Shown here piece by piece: positions 16,887 through 30,875 of a stretch of 64,000 bases of DNA. This stretch comes from Onchidella celtica (lineage: Eukaryota; Mollusca; Gastropoda; Systellommatophora; Onchidiidae): assembly GCA_963931925.1 (NCBI GenBank), contig OZ007571.1:59646125-59710124 (forward strand), given 5' to 3'. Numbering within the stretch: position 1 is the first letter of the stretch; each line of letters opens with the position of its first letter. Position numbers and translations under genes: made by a program. The notes below the pieces were generated by a model. That model was not told the DNA's origin. It ran no database searches and was given only the letters and a program-made list of their open reading frames with translations.

Positions 16887-19800
16887 GGGCAACACGAGGG
16901 AGGAGGGGGGGGGCAACTTAAGTAGCATTAAAAGACACGATTCACTCCTCGGCAAGTTGTCTGGGGATCTCAGCTCTACTAAACAGCCTGACCGGGCTGA
17001 AAAAGGACAGTAAAACTCTAACAAGCACAAAACAATAACATAATTATCGGTTATGAACACACATATGCACACACATACATAATATGAATTCACATCATAA
17101 AACAATAAGAACAAGAATATTTACCGTGTGGAAATAAATTGCTGTGAAAGAGTCTCGGACCATAAATTATTCAGTCTATGCCCCCCACCCCCTTTCCCAA
17201 ACGACAACAACAACAATGCCAACAACAGCCCATAGTGTTATTTCACAAACTTTTTATGAAAGAAGAAGCAATAGAAACGATTAACAAGAACACAGAATGC
17301 TCTCACGTGCCATATTTGCAAAGAAGAAAAAAATTGGCGTAAACAACAACGCAAATATAACTTTCGTTCCCGACGCTCGATTGGTTACAACCGGTCTATT
17401 TTGGCTGCGGCAAACCAAACACGGCTTTTGGGAGTGGTTACGGTAATCCTGGCGGTTTCTAAAAATAGGGCCTGACGTGGCTCTGAGTAAAGAACGGGGC
17501 AGCCATAATAGAGCAGCTGCGATCAATAATACACGTCGTACATCTGTCCTCCCCCACCGGCGGCCCCGTTGTCTTGGCTCCCCCTTGTCCTCCCCACGGT
17601 TGTGACAGTGATTCATTGGAATTCTGGGCGATTTTGTTTACACGCTGATTATGATGTTTTGGGGTGTTTGAGCAACAGCCGTTTTGAAGAATGTGAAGCA
17701 TCGCTTTTTTTTTTTGGTTTTATTTTTTAATTTCTTTTTCCCTTCTGCTAAAAATGATGGACTGCGATTGGGAAAATGTTCAATATTGTACGCAATTTCA
17801 CCTTTTCTTCTTCTTCTTCTTCTTTTTTCATTGATTGCGTTGAGCAAATTACCTTTAGAAAAAAAAAACAAAAAAAAACTATATTTATCTAAGCTATTTG
17901 CGTTGTCTCTTCTTCCCCGACTCTCTGTTGAGTTTAATGTTGGTCAAGGCTGTGTGTTGGGCCGTATCAGGGCCTTTTTTGTTTTTCCTCTCAAAATTAA
18001 AATCACCTTTGAAAATAATAGTGTGATCCTGGACTGAACTTTATGCCGCAATTCGCACTGACTCCTAACTCTGAATCAGAGGTCCTCAAGCTTTTTGGGG
18101 GTTCTTCTTTCGCTTCGCGACCTTTTTTAAATGGGTCCGTGAGACACTACTTGAGACCCCCTTTCCCTCCCAGGCATATATATATATATATATACATATT
18201 AATTTGTCCCCTTCTCTCCCCTCTCTCTCATATCTACACACGTGCATACAAAGATAAACACACACACAGTTCCAGAAACAGACAAGGCTGGAGGCAACCT
18301 GAGAAGACAAACATATATACAGAAAGAGAGGGGGCGAGAGAGACAGAGAGACAGAGAGAGAGAGAGAGAAGCAAAGGCATTTTGGTTTGATATTTGGTCT
18401 GAATTTAAACAGTCACAACTGAATTTTGGCAAGCATAATTAGTAATATAGTGGTAATGATAGACTCAGGAATAAATTTCGTTTCTGCGGGAGATACACAT
18501 GTACTCTGATTTACACAGTCTGCCCTTCACAGCTGACTAATCGATTAATTTCTATGAAAAAGATCTGAATTATATTTTTTCCATCACATAATACAATCAT
18601 GTACATATATTATTTCTCCATGAAACCAAGATGCCCTCGATTCAGTGAAGAGATCGTTCCTTCTTACAAAGCGGTTGGTGGCCGCTTCTGGAAGGGTCCT
18701 TTTCTGTCCTGCAGTTCTTTCATTATGTCTATCATCTTGCTTTTTCCCAGCACAAAGCGACCGCTACCGTGTCGACACGCTTTCGTCAAATTCAAACCAT
18801 TCTTATACAATGAAAGAAAGTGAACGAAGTTGTCTAGAATAGTACATGTAGTTCTTTTTTTTTTTTTTTGCCCCCCCTCCCCCCAACCCAACAAAAAGTG
18901 CTGACATAGCAGCAACATTCCCACCCCCCTTTCCCAATCCATCGACGTCACGTAGATACATTAGAATAACAACTTTTGAGTACAGTCGCACTCACGGGTA
19001 CTTCTCTCACGTCGATATTATAACTTCCCGGAGAGTGACATAGAATGGTTAATAGCAATGACTCACGTAAATACTGTAATTCCCATCGATCTGTATCCTA
19101 GCGACGCTGTCTGGTTTCACTGTCGTTACTGCATCGCGATCGGCCTTGTCAAGTTCAATTCAAATAGACAATAATAATGGTAAACAACGTGACATGGTAT
19201 TGTTATATGAATGTAAGCCGCGATCTTTGCCTGGGATCATCACCCTGATAAATCACACTACAGAACAGATTGTTATCTACATTAATGGGAGAAAGTCCAC
19301 TATATTTCAGCACGACTCTCCTGCTCCTTAGTTTCATAGCAAATCTTAATGTTTTACCTTCAAATTTTATAGGTATAGTCATGTGCCTCACTTCTCATCA
19401 CATAAATCCATGCAAAACAACTTTGTGATAATTACAGCGAAAACAGACACCGCGTGTTGCATGAATACTTTTGTTGTAACTGTTATCATAATAAATTACT
19501 ATTGCTGTTATTTTTATCATTATTATTATTATAACTAACCCCAACCCAAACCACCAGCGCTGTATTGTAGTGAACATAGACACATTATTGTTTTCAATTT
19601 GCGACAGACACAAACTGTACTAGTAACAAAGTGTTCAACAAATCATGAGTGTGTTCACTTGACAAAATGCCCTGTGCGCACACTGCTGCGATTTTCATCC
19701 GCTCAACAATGACATCCTTCACCCAATCCCATCCCCATTTTTCGTTTTTTCTCTTTCAATTCGCTGGGGAAATGTGCATGAGATAGGGTGTGGTTTCTGT

Positions 19801-22259
19801 CGTGTGGAATGGGATGGAGGTTATGTGGGCTGACCAGTCGATTAGTTGAGAGGCTTCTAGACACTTTTGTGGGTGTTGGCTAGGACAATTACATTTTTCC
19901 ACGCACAAGGAACGAAAATTTCCATGGGAATTTTGTTGATTGTGTTTGGGAAGTTTTACTGGGACAAGAATAACAACAAAGAAAACACCATAAAAATGGA
20001 TTTTGAATTGAAAAAGTCTTGTGAGTAAGGCAAAGTACGCACTTCATCTCGCATCTTATTATTTAAAAAAACAATAGTAGCGGGAGTAATTCACTGAGGA
20101 GCAACTTTAACTCCTTTTTTTTTTTTTGCCCGACTAAGCTATAGTCTAAATGAAACTTTCAACAATTATAAAGTTAATTTTCCTAAGTGTCAACTAATCC
20201 AGCCCAGTCGCTTTTGTATCGACCGATTCTGTTGATTCAAGTTTCAGGTATTTTTAAATAAAAAGTTGTAAAAATGTAAAATACAATGATTTTTGTATTT
20301 ACGCGTTCAGTTTGGTGCGCCGGATTCCCCTACCAGAAATGAGTGCTTAGTTTTGTGGTGCGCATGAAATCTATGTAGTAGGAATGTAGAATCTGTGAAG
20401 CTTTCTAGGCCAAAGAGAGAGAGAGAGAGAGATGGAACAGTGTGTTCACAGATTTATCCCGGATAATGCCGGGAACTTCATCTAGTTAAAAAAAAAAAAT
20501 CTAGCTGAATGAATGGAGTTGGGCCCACACGCAAGGCGCAAGCACATTACAGAGCCAACAGGGACATGAAACTAAGACTCACAAGTTTATTCCGTGTCAC
20601 CATACTACGACAGATATGTATGGCCATTGCTACTCTTTAACCCTGTCCACTGTATGTTGGTATTTTTCTCACAGTTTGTACACATCAGAGATCACAATGA
20701 CATTTTGTTCTTAGCCTGCTTTACTCAAACATTTCAATATATATGTCACATATTTATTGATTTCGCTTTTCCCCTGTCTCCCACCCCTCTGCCAGCCCAC
20801 GTTCATAATTGAATGTACATAATATTTGACTTAATACATGTTTTCAGCCCTTAAACGAACATTTCCCAATGATGCAGTGTGCGATACGGTTGCAGTGGTG
20901 GAAGAGGATGGGGTGAAGGAGGAGGCGTGGCTAAATTTCTGATCAACAACAAAAGAGGTTCGAGAAGAAGAAAAACGACAATAATGTTAACAAATGTAAG
21001 AAAGGGCATAACAAATAGGTTGCCAGAACAAACACCACGTGACCATCCTGATAAAATGTGTGTGGGAAAATACACGTACAGTCGTCTTCCTGGGTGTGGG
21101 GGGGGGGGGGGAAGTCGTCTTTCTTCCTACCGGGATGAGAGGCAGAGAGAGAGGGAGAGAGAGAGAGAGAGAGCGAGAACCAAAGATATAGTTACAAATA
21201 TAGTCATAAATAAACATTATTAATACATACATGTATCGCCCCGCCCCCCCTTTTTATAATCCAGATCCCCCTGTTACTCTCCCTCCCGCCCCTTTATCCA
21301 GACCGTTCCTGTTGCTGCCCCCCCCCCCATACTCTTTCTTTCACACAAACACGCAAAGGTCGACTGTCAAAAGCTGCATGACGTAAATGGTAAGGATCAT
21401 TGCTTCAGTCTCTCCTTGAATGTCCTTTGCAAACAAAATGCCGCCTATTAAAAAATGAATAAATAAATGACCTGTTCACACAAAAGCCTAGTAGGCAGAG
21501 GAAGATCACCTGTAACAGCTGATTGAACAAAACGTCAGAACATACCAGAACTTCGACGACCTTTGCCGACATATTTCATCCCACCCCCCCCCCTCCTTTT
21601 TTCATGGAAAAATTATGCTCTGACAATGTATTATTTTGTTATGCCCTTTCTTACCGTTACCGACATTACTGTTGTTTTACTTCATCTTGTACGTCTTTTT
21701 TCATCGAAAAACAAAATCTACCCAGACCAACCGTAACGGAGGGGGTGGGGGGTCAGCGTACACACTCACCCCCACCCCCCAACATACACACACCCCAAGC
21801 AGAAGAGAGAAGTGTGTGTGTGTGTGTGTGGCGTCTGAGAGAGAAATAGACTGATGACTGGGCAGAGGAGAGCTGAGGTGGGCGCAGGATAAAAGGAGGA
21901 AAGAAGAGAACAGACCCCCCCTCCCCCACCCCCCTCCAAAACTGCCCTCCCCTAGAAATTCCTGATCCGCCACCGAGCTGAGGTTAGCCGTGACAAGGAA
22001 GTTTGCTTGGGTCTACCCCAATTTTCTGCTGTAGTTTTTTACGACGCTGTGGCTCTTGGCACGTCTCTATCCCCTTTTCGCCATAATGCCCAAAAATAGC
22101 AGTGTGTAACATCGACAGCTTGTGTGGGGTCAATCATCAAAATGTATTCAGTGCAAAGTTCGCACTGTTGAGAAAAATGCAGTTTTTTTTAATTTTGCTG
22201 TTGTTGTTTAAAGTATGTAAATTTTGTTCATGTGATTTTCTTGTGTATTTTTTAAAGCT
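16887..22259. other. Spacer with microsatellites
   Basis: No exon is recognised. Contents include a poly-G run near 16903, a TTC run near 17808, TA repeats near 18176-18195, GA repeats near 18340-18370, 20415-20432 and 21138-21175, TG near 21813-21830, and several poly-C or poly-G runs (about 21096, 21320, 21582). Open frames here derive mostly from these repeats. Confidence 0.5.
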
Positions 22260-23292
22260 TAGGTGCCTTATTAACACCAGAGTGGACGGCTCCATTTTTA
22301 ATGTTGCCAGACTAAAAGCAAAATCTCGTACAGAGCATATTATGTTACAAGAGCTCCTCTTCGCAGATGATGCTGCAATCGTGGCCCACGATGAAACCAC
22401 GCTCCAGGCTCTCATCAATAGCCTTGCCAAAGCCTGTGACAAATTCATGCTAAAGGTCAGTGTCTCAAAAACTGTAGTTTTGACACAGGGCTTGAGAAAC
22501 CCCAACCCAATCATGCTGAATGGCTCTCCTCTGGAGCAAGTGGGAAAATTCTGCTACCTAGGCTCAACCATCAGTGGTAGCACAGACATAACAACTGAAA
22601 TAAATGCCAGAATAGGAAAGGCGGCCACAGCTTTTGGCAAACTCTCAAAAAGGGTGTGGAACAATAGCAAGCTGACCATCAAAACAAAGGTACTCGTGTA
22701 CCAAACTTGCGTCCTAAGCACCCTGCTGTATGGCTCAGAGACATGGACCACCTACTCCAAACATGAAAGATCCCTCAACTTCTTCCACCTGCGCTGCCTA
22801 CGCAAAATTCTCAAGATCAAGTGGCAAGACAGGATCTCAAATATCGAAGTTCTGAGCCGAGCCAACATTCCATCAACTCAGGCTCTCCTAGGCAAAAAAA
22901 GACTGCGGTGGCTTGGACATCTCCACCGTATGGAAAATGATCGCATCCCCAGACAAATTCTCTACGGGGAACTTGCTACTGGCAACCGACCCAGAGGTAG
23001 GCCACATCTGCGATTCAAAGACACTTGCAAGGCCACGATGAAAGCATTCAACATCGACCCCAATGAATGGGAGAACCTTGCAAATGATCGAAGCAGATGG
23101 AGACAAAAATTGCGCAGTGGCACGCTCGCAATAGACTTCAAGGCAAAAGAAACATACCTGACAAAACGACAGAGGCGGAATGAAAACACTCGCCAAAGTG
23201 AACCCAAAAGACTGACCTGCAATCACTGCCATCGCACTCTCGGGTCAAACATTGGTAGAATAAGCCACGAGAGAAGCTGTCAGTCAAAGTGA
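22260..23292 (+). mobile_element. Non-LTR retrotransposon (LINE), 5'-truncated, RT C-terminal half and zinc knuckle
   Basis: A continuous frame ending at the TGA at 23290-23292 encodes the C-terminal part of a LINE ORF2. Visible are ELLFADDAAIVAHDE (the catalytic FADD motif of reverse transcriptase), KFCYLGSTIS, LSTLLYGSETWT, LRWLGHLHRM, GNRPRGRPHLRFKD, and a C-terminal zinc knuckle CNHCHRTLGSNIGRISHERSC (first 20 residues count for the spacing C-x2-C...H...C). This is the endonuclease-reverse transcriptase type common in marine invertebrates and fish. The endonuclease domain and N-terminal RT are missing. The same frame stays open upstream to 22102, but that part has no RT likeness, so the truncation point is near 22260. 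It is a dead copy: it lacks most of the catalytic protein, although its remaining frame has no stops. Confidence 0.85.
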
Positions 23293-25555
23293 AAGTGAAT
23301 ATTCTAGCTGCTAAGACCGTCTGTAAAGACGCTAAAGGCCATATATAACATATAAGGTGCCTTGTATTTTCAATATGTTGAAGCAGGAGGCAATTTACAG
23401 TACCAACTTTCTGCATGACCACAAAGGGCTAATTTATTAATTATGTCACATGACTGTCAGTAGGTTTTGATTTTCAACCCCTCATTTATAGATACTATAC
23501 CAACAACACAAAAATAATATTAGTTTGTTGTGTTGTCTTTGTCCAAACTATCGTCATGGTGATAACCTTTTGGCATAAGTCAGACTTAGGCCAAAACAGA
23601 ATGTACCTGTTACGTCATTGCCCTATCCATGGTGCATCTATTAATGTAAACAAACATTCAAAAGTGCCAAGCCATTATCCTGAAAATAAAACTTTCTGTA
23701 ATGGCCTCTCATTCATAGACGTAGGCCATTTTGGTTCCGGGGTTGTTTCAGCCAACGTGGATGATGGCCACATTTACCTAGTCATTTTGGCCCAAGTCAA
23801 TAGAAAGAATAAATAAGTTGTTTGTTTTTTTTGTTGCGATTTTCTCAGCAGTGCAAAAAATGACTTAGGCAAAAAGGTCAGCACCACGACGCTATACAAC
23901 ACCAGCAGCAGTACCCTGCAGTCTTTGAAGGAAATTATCGGTCAACCTCACCCTAGTCCACGCGTAACCATTCCACCCTAGCTCATCCCTACTACCAAAC
24001 TCAGCAATATTCATGAGAAAACTCACAGAAAAAAAAAGGAGAAGGAATGGAGGTGTGTTGGTGAGCAATGGGTCGCTATGACTGTAAAGTTGCAGCAATG
24101 ACTAGGTGCATGGGACAGTTTGTACAGTAAACACACATTATAGTATTGAACATCCTAGGAAAGAATAGCGTTAATTCATTTCGAGAAGTAAACGCTTCCT
24201 GGAAATGGGACATTTGTAAGTGAAGATTTCCCCCTAATTTGCCAGCTTCGCGGTAGAAGGAAAGACGTTGAAGAATATTGGTGGAAAATGCCTCCTTTTT
24301 GGTTTTTCAAACTGTGGTTTGGCCGTGATACTCGACAGAAAATTGAGCATTAATTGTCTCACAACTCTAGTGTCCATGAAATAATTTGGTGAATACCTTA
24401 AGAAACATATTATTCAGTTGTTAAGTTATATAATATATATATATATATATAATTATGTGTGAAGATCATGTCTAACTAACATTCATTATGGTGTGGAGTA
24501 AAAATACAAGTTCGTTTGAAAATTAACTTAAGTTATTGAGTTTTCTTTTTCTTTTTTAGTGTTCATGTTCATAATTATGGTTCAACTTAGTTACAAAGTA
24601 ACGAATTTCAAAAAAAAGTTAACATAATCTAGTCGTGGGCATGTCACGTAGTTATCAAATACAGCACATGCCTAATGCACTTTTAAAATCTCCATGCTCG
24701 CAATCATGTAACCCAAGTTACAAAGTCATACATGTTTAAAGGCTTCTATTCATTTTATTTGAATCACCTAGTACAGGTAGGAAAAACAAAATGGATGGCC
24801 TACACGTCAGTGTTTAACAGTGGAATGCCAACTATGAAAATTAACTACAGCCGCCAGCATAATAACATGTCAACGTGAAAGCAAAAAGAAAGTGGTGACC
24901 CTGAGCCCAACCTAACAGGAAAAAATCAATAACAGGGAATTTTCCCGTCACATCATGGACATGGGATAAATTTGTAACACGCAGTAAACACGTAACTATT
25001 CTATGATAATGTCATGGTTTTCCTGGACATGAGTACAATAAAATAACCCACTACTTTGTACTTTCCCGGGTGTGATTTTTCCTGTAAAAATTCTAGAAAT
25101 TTGACGAAGACAAAGAACTTGGCAAAACGGTAGAAGAGTTTATCGTTTTGTGAAACCCCAACTACGTCCTGTTTATAGAGGACAACAAAAAAATTACCCA
25201 TTCCTGACCAATTTCTTTTTATTCAAAACAAAACAAAAAAAGGCTGTTCGCATGACTGTCTCATACTGAATAACAAATTACCGGCTTCGGCGACGGAAAA
25301 CCACGTATGCATGTGACGTGACAGTCTCCCGCCACTTACTCATACAGTTATTTTGTTTTTACTTTTGCCGGTGTCTTTCGGGGATTTCCCGAAGCAAATC
25401 GATTACGTCACAACCTTCGGGTGGTCCCGGGAGTTTTACGGGGAAGTTACAGTTTGTTCTGATGTGTGGGGGTCGGGTCCACCCATCTATGGGTCCACCG
25501 GCACCTTTTCTTTTCTCTCGCAGACATAATGTCTACACGTGGAATATCTACCGGT

Positions 25556-25683
25556 GTGCACACGCACAAACACACACACACACACACATACACACACACA
25601 CCCAAGCACACACACACACCCAAGCACACACACACCCAAGCACACACACACACACACCCAAGCACTCACACACACACACATCA
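25556..25683. repeat. CA microsatellite with embedded ACACCCAAGC units
   Basis: CA repeats are interrupted regularly by CCAAGCA, giving a compound minisatellite of about 125 bp. The Thr-His and Val-Cys frames that can be read across it are artefacts. Confidence 0.93.
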
Positions 25684-27277
25684 TCTGTCATAAGACGGGA
25701 ACATGACTGAAGTGTGTGACTGAAATAATTGAATGTGAGCATGAGAAAGACCTTTTTACGTATTCTTATCTCTGACTCATGTAATTGTATACCATTATAA
25801 AGGAGTTTTCTTCTGAGAACAGGTGAATCAAAATATTGAAAAGAACATTGGAAAAAATTGGAGACAGTCCATGTTTTCCTTATCTGTCGGGGGAGGGGGG
25901 TGATTTGGGGGTTGGGGTGGGGGTGGGGTAAAAACAAAAACAGGGGCGATGGAGGGGGGGGGATGAATGGGGATGCTTTTTTTGGGGTGGGTGGAGGATT
26001 TTCCCTAATTAGTGATTACTACTAATAATTTTATGTAGAGAATAATATATTCCATTGATGTGACTGGATAAGAAAATGATGTTTTTGGGAGAGGGATGGT
26101 GGTGTTTCCGATATAAGGAGGTTTTGTTTTTTTTTCTAGGGGGCGGTTGCCTTGGGGGGGGGGGTGTGAAAAGTTGGCAGTTTTGTTTAATAAAAATGAT
26201 GTGATAGAGGTGATTTAGTGTCTTTTGGCTTCTCAGAAAACTTAAACTATGAAACTGGCCATGGCTCACCAGTCACATAGAAGCCTTTGGCTTGTTCAAC
26301 AACACGTATTTAAATGGGTTTTACGAACAGGAAAAGCCGGTAGGAAGTACATTCGATGAAGAATTATGCTCTCTGTTTTTGAATAATAATTATATGAAAA
26401 ATGAAAGCTTCTGGTGTTGTGAATACATTTTTACAAGCTTAACATCAGGTTTTGTGTGAAATCTGTTGGCGGTTGAGGTTGGTGACGATGGAGGAGGGGG
26501 GGGGTGCTACGGGAGAGAACCCAAGAGGGCGATTGCCTGAAAAATATTGAGAACCGCTGATTTGACCATCCTCGAAAGTACGAAGTTCAGACCACTTCCT
26601 CTCTGCCGAACTGACCTCTCTCACGTCTTCTATACCAATTTTTACTTACACAGCCTCTTACCCATTCACCCTGTCCATTCGCCCACCCACCCTTCAATCC
26701 ATCCATCCTCATCTAGCTGCTTATGCACGGGCTCTTCCCTAGGCCTGCATTAAATTGTCAATCTCTTCTTGGTTCGCCCCAGTGTCTACTATACAGCATT
26801 ATCTTCGTCAATGGAAAATACTAATATTCACCGGGCATTTACATCATGGCACCGCGTTGCTATTTTTGTACTCTGACTCCATTGGTAATTTTAAGTTATT
26901 AAAATGCAGTGTCAGTGTTATTTTCTTTCCGCCGAGACCGGTTGATGAGATTGAGTCAGCTCTGAAAATGGTTCAGACCGGCGTTAACTTGTTTTCCTGT
27001 TTGACATTGACGCAACTGATTCATCGCAGCTTTAAGTAGACCGCCAGTAATGTTCTATGTAAAAAACTGGGTCAGCAAGATCCTTTGTATGCACAGTTGT
27101 AATAAACGGCGTCTCGTGATCCCACACTACTACCTCGCGTGCCCGGCTGTAGTTTTCGCAAGTAGGCAATAAACAAGATGCCTTGTCGAAAAAAGGATTA
27201 TTATATTATTATATAATATTTGAGGGTGGGGTGAGGTCGTGTGGGGCTAATTGTGAACACATCATTACCGGCATGCA

Positions 27278-27520
27278 TGTATATAATTATATCATAAATG
27301 CATGGTTTTTGTCTGAAGTGTCTACTAATACTCCCCCCCCCTCCCTTACACACACACACACACATACACATACACACACGCGGCCGCATTGGCGTACTAA
27401 ACATACACACAACCATACACATATCGCTTCTAGCCATTATACATGTATATATATAATAATAATTTATCATAAAAGAATAGCTTTTGTCTAAAGTATCTAC
27501 TTCATAACCCCCCCCCCCTC
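27278..27520. repeat. Diverged tandem duplication (period about 167 bp)
   Basis: Two copies share, in order, TGTATATA, ATCATAAA, TTTTTGTCT(G/A)AAGT(G/A)TCTACT, a poly-C run of at least 8, and CACACA. They start near 27278 and 27445. Confidence 0.6.
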
Positions 27521-29702
27521 CACCGCCCATCCACTCCTCACATGCAAACATACACACACACATAAACGTGGCCCTTGGCCATTCTTTGTAACATGCACTT
27601 GCCCACCCTCCCCCCCCCCCCTCTCTCTTTCTCTCTCGTTCTTCAAAGTTTATTCTGAACAATAGTTCTCCGCTTGTGGCATTGTTTTTTTTTTTGTTGT
27701 TTCAGTTTTGGATAGCGTAAAATATGATGGTGTTTATCTCTCTCTCTCTCGAATGGTGACCTTTTTGAGTAGATGAACAGAGTCACGTTCGCTCCCCTTC
27801 TGGCAAGAAAATCGAATCTATCCTGCAGGTTTGCATCACGATGAAATTGAGTGATCAATTTTTTAAAAATCTGGCCATCAGTGATGCTACAATGGTGTTT
27901 CGTGTTAAAATCTGTCCATGCAGTACACAACCATAATGGTGAGCCATGAAATTGATATGTGTATATGTGTTATTATACATGTGTTCATAATCAGGACGTA
28001 ATTGTCATATGGATGCGTATTAATTTAATTACATTCACTACGGAAAGTCGAATATTCGGCTCGAGTGGACACCAATTTTCCACCACTAATATGTAAGCAA
28101 ACTTCTCGAAACATTGAATCTCATCCTGGCTCATTGATTTCCCTCTACTTTAATGTCTATTATATTATGTCTTGTTTTCATACCGAGTGAAAGAAAAAAC
28201 ATCTTTGAACTACGACTAAATTTCAAACTGGACAGTGTTGAAAGTTTCCGTTCACACCCACAAAAGTTACCGAAGTTTCAAAGTCTCTGATTTTTTTCCA
28301 TCCACATTTCAAAATTTAATTCACTTTTTGGGAAAGTTCGTGAATCCAGACATTACTAGAGATAATAAAGCAGTACTTTAGCCTAGTTGTCACAAGACAA
28401 TAATACATTGTACCATTATCACAATGTTAAAGATAAGACGTTTCATAGTTCCTGAGTATACACGATGTTGAAAATAAGAGAATGACTAACTATTTTACTC
28501 CATTTTTTGCTCGTATCAGTGACATCAGTGTCTAAAATTAGCAAGACAAACGCGAAAGGCATTTAAAAAAAAAAAAATATGCCTTTGTACCACAGACGGT
28601 ACAATGCCTTTCTATCTATTCTGTATACAATAATTCTATTTACCCTCTTTGTTTCGTTTCATTTCATTTTCTATTGTTTTGCTTGTTGTTGTTGTTGTTT
28701 TAGATCGATAGAAAGATGACAAAGAGGTGAGGTTTTCCCTCACTGCGCAGATTCTGTATCGAAAGGTTATTCCACTCGTCAGAGCTGTATTACTAAGATG
28801 CTTATTCCAGAAGGTCACACTGGCACACTGCCACGTAGAGCACTGATGATGGAATAATTAATTATAGAATTCCATTATAAGTAAAAAAAAAACAACCTTG
28901 TTTTGTGTCCCAAGATATCGCTGACATTTCTAGAAACAATGGCGATTATCATTAGCTTCGTTACTGTAATCATCATCAGAGTCATCAATAACAAAATATT
29001 TGGTTACTTTTCATAATCCTGCTTTTTTTTTTTTTTTTACCCCATTTTTTTCTGCAGTGAAATAATGGGCCAAACCTCACAGAGAACGGCTGTTTGACAC
29101 ATTTTTGATGCTATACTCCCCTGCAGACTGTTGAGATCATTAATGACAAGAAACCTACATGTATTATTTTTTTTTATCATAATTTTCCATCATTAGTACA
29201 TGTAGTACAATTTACTCCGTGGGTCTTTTCCCACACAGTTTAAATGTTCTTGTCTTTTCTGTTCTTTCTTTCTTTCATTTCCTTTCCTTCTTTTTGTCTT
29301 TCCGTCCCTCTTATCCAATGACTAATTCAGCTTTTATTTATTCATTTATTTATTCATTTAATGTTAGATTGCAATTTGACTGCTACAGTGAAGCCGGCAG
29401 GTCTCGTAACTATGGGCCGGGGATTTGAATTTTACTAAGAGTGTTTCAGTGAGAATTATGAATGACTAAGGGGACACAGTCTATCTAAGACTAAGTCCTC
29501 AGGAAAGTGAATGGGCGATGTCTGAGATGCCAACATGCAAATTCAAACGCTTGTGGTGAGGGATCCATTGTAATGACGATTAAAGAAAGCTATGGGGGTG
29601 TTTAGTATAAAAAGTCATTTTGTGACTGTTAGTCTTCATTCACCAGAATAGCAATCGATGATAAAGCTAACTGGTGTGGACAACGCAGAAGGAAATTGAC
29701 AT

Positions 29703-30317
29703 GCAAATAATTAAAGCTACTCCAGAGTTGTAAATAGAACATTGACAAAGGACGACAAACAATCATACATGTATTATGCATTTCGTTAAGCAAAGTAAAC
29801 TAGACCTACATAGTCGACTTACAGACTACGTGTTATAGACAAACAGAATACAAAGAGCTAAAGAACAGGCAGACAGACAGGGAGACGACTTCCCATTTTT
29901 TTAAAAAAATAGAAAATCTGGAAAAACAAAGAAAACTTACGATTATAAAACTTTATGGGGAAGACCTATGTTAGCGTACAAAGAAGCAAATGAATGGGCA
30001 AATAATTAAAGCTATTCCGTAGTTGTAGAAAGAGCGTTCAAAAAGGACGAGAAACAATCATAATTATTATGCATTTCTTCAAGCAAAGTAAATAGACCTA
30101 CATAGTTGACTTATAGAAGACATAATGGACAAACGGAAAACAGAGCTAAAGAACAGGCAGATAGACAGGGAGACTTCTCTTTCTTTTTTAAATAGAAAAT
30201 TTGGAAAAACAAAGAAATAAAGAACAGACAGGCAGGCAAGCAAGTTTTTCTTCAATGAAACACACATTTTAACTTACGATTGTAAAACTTTATGGCGAAG
30301 ACCCAGGTAAGCGTACA
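29703..30317. repeat. Tandem duplication, two units of about 295 bp
   Basis: Both units begin GCAAATAATTAAAGCTA and end near CTTACGAT(T/A)GTAAAACTTTATGG...GCGTACAA. They also share TTATGCATTTC, GACCTACATAGT and AAGAACAGGCAGA. The copies start at 29703 and 29998 and have diverged by substitutions and small indels. No coding sequence is present. Confidence 0.8.
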
Positions 30318-30462
30318 ACTCACAGGGAGTCAAAATTTTTAGCCTTGCGACAACAACATCTCGGTTGAGCGTGTCCTGGTGATGTTCTTGACCTACTGGC
30401 GGGTTTGGCCTAATGATCATTCTGAAATGTTTAAAAAAACATACAAAACATCTGTATGACAG

Positions 30463-30875
30463 TGAGATATTCCCAACAGTGCTACGCGTGTTCTTGATTT
30501 TTTTTTTCTTCCTCACACACAAGTGTGTCATGGCCAAATGCCCAAAACCACTAGTTTTAGTTTATTTTTTCTCATTTTATCCACTGCATTAAACTACAAC
30601 AACAACACTAACAGCACAGTTTTGTTTCACAAAAAGAGATTCCCAAGAATGTTACATGCATTCTTACTTTTCCTCACACAACTCAAGTATGTCACGGTCA
30701 CAGTCGGTTGCCTACAAGACTCTTCTCTTGCTCTTTCCTACTGCATGTAATAAATAAAAAAAATAAAAATAATTACCAGCGGTTTCTCAGAAAGCTGAGG
30801 AAGAGATTCCTAACGATACTACACACGTTCTTCTCATACAACCCATGTGTGTCGTGACCAAAGCCGGCAGTCGAC
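30463..30875. repeat. Three diverged direct repeats (period about 170 bp)
   Basis: Copies begin near 30463, 30635 and 30802. They share GAGATTCC(C/T)AA, a (C/A)G(T/C)GTTCTT-like block, TCACACA/TCATACA, and GTGTGTC(A/G)TG(G/A)CCAAA-like ends. Only about half of each unit is alike, so this is an old triplication or a degenerate repeat family. Confidence 0.55.

Larger units (their letters stand above)
23293..29700. other. Spacer with simple repeats and local duplications
   Basis: I see no exon. Contents include a TA run (24428-24451), the CA-type minisatellite at 25556-25683, G-rich stretches near 25888-25995 and 26150-26163, an ATCC-like stretch near 26640-26710, CA runs near 27345-27380, and a diverged tandem duplication at about 27278-27520. 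T-runs occur near 29025 and 29167. Confidence 0.45.

Noticed and set aside
22102..22257. N-terminal extension of the LINE frame as part of the RT protein
   Set aside because: The frame is open but the sequence is hydrophobic and unlike any RT segment; it is flanking DNA joined by chance.
25318..25937. Thr-His and Val-Cys repeat frames on both strands
   Set aside because: They arise from the CA minisatellite; no start context, no domain, all frames open at once.
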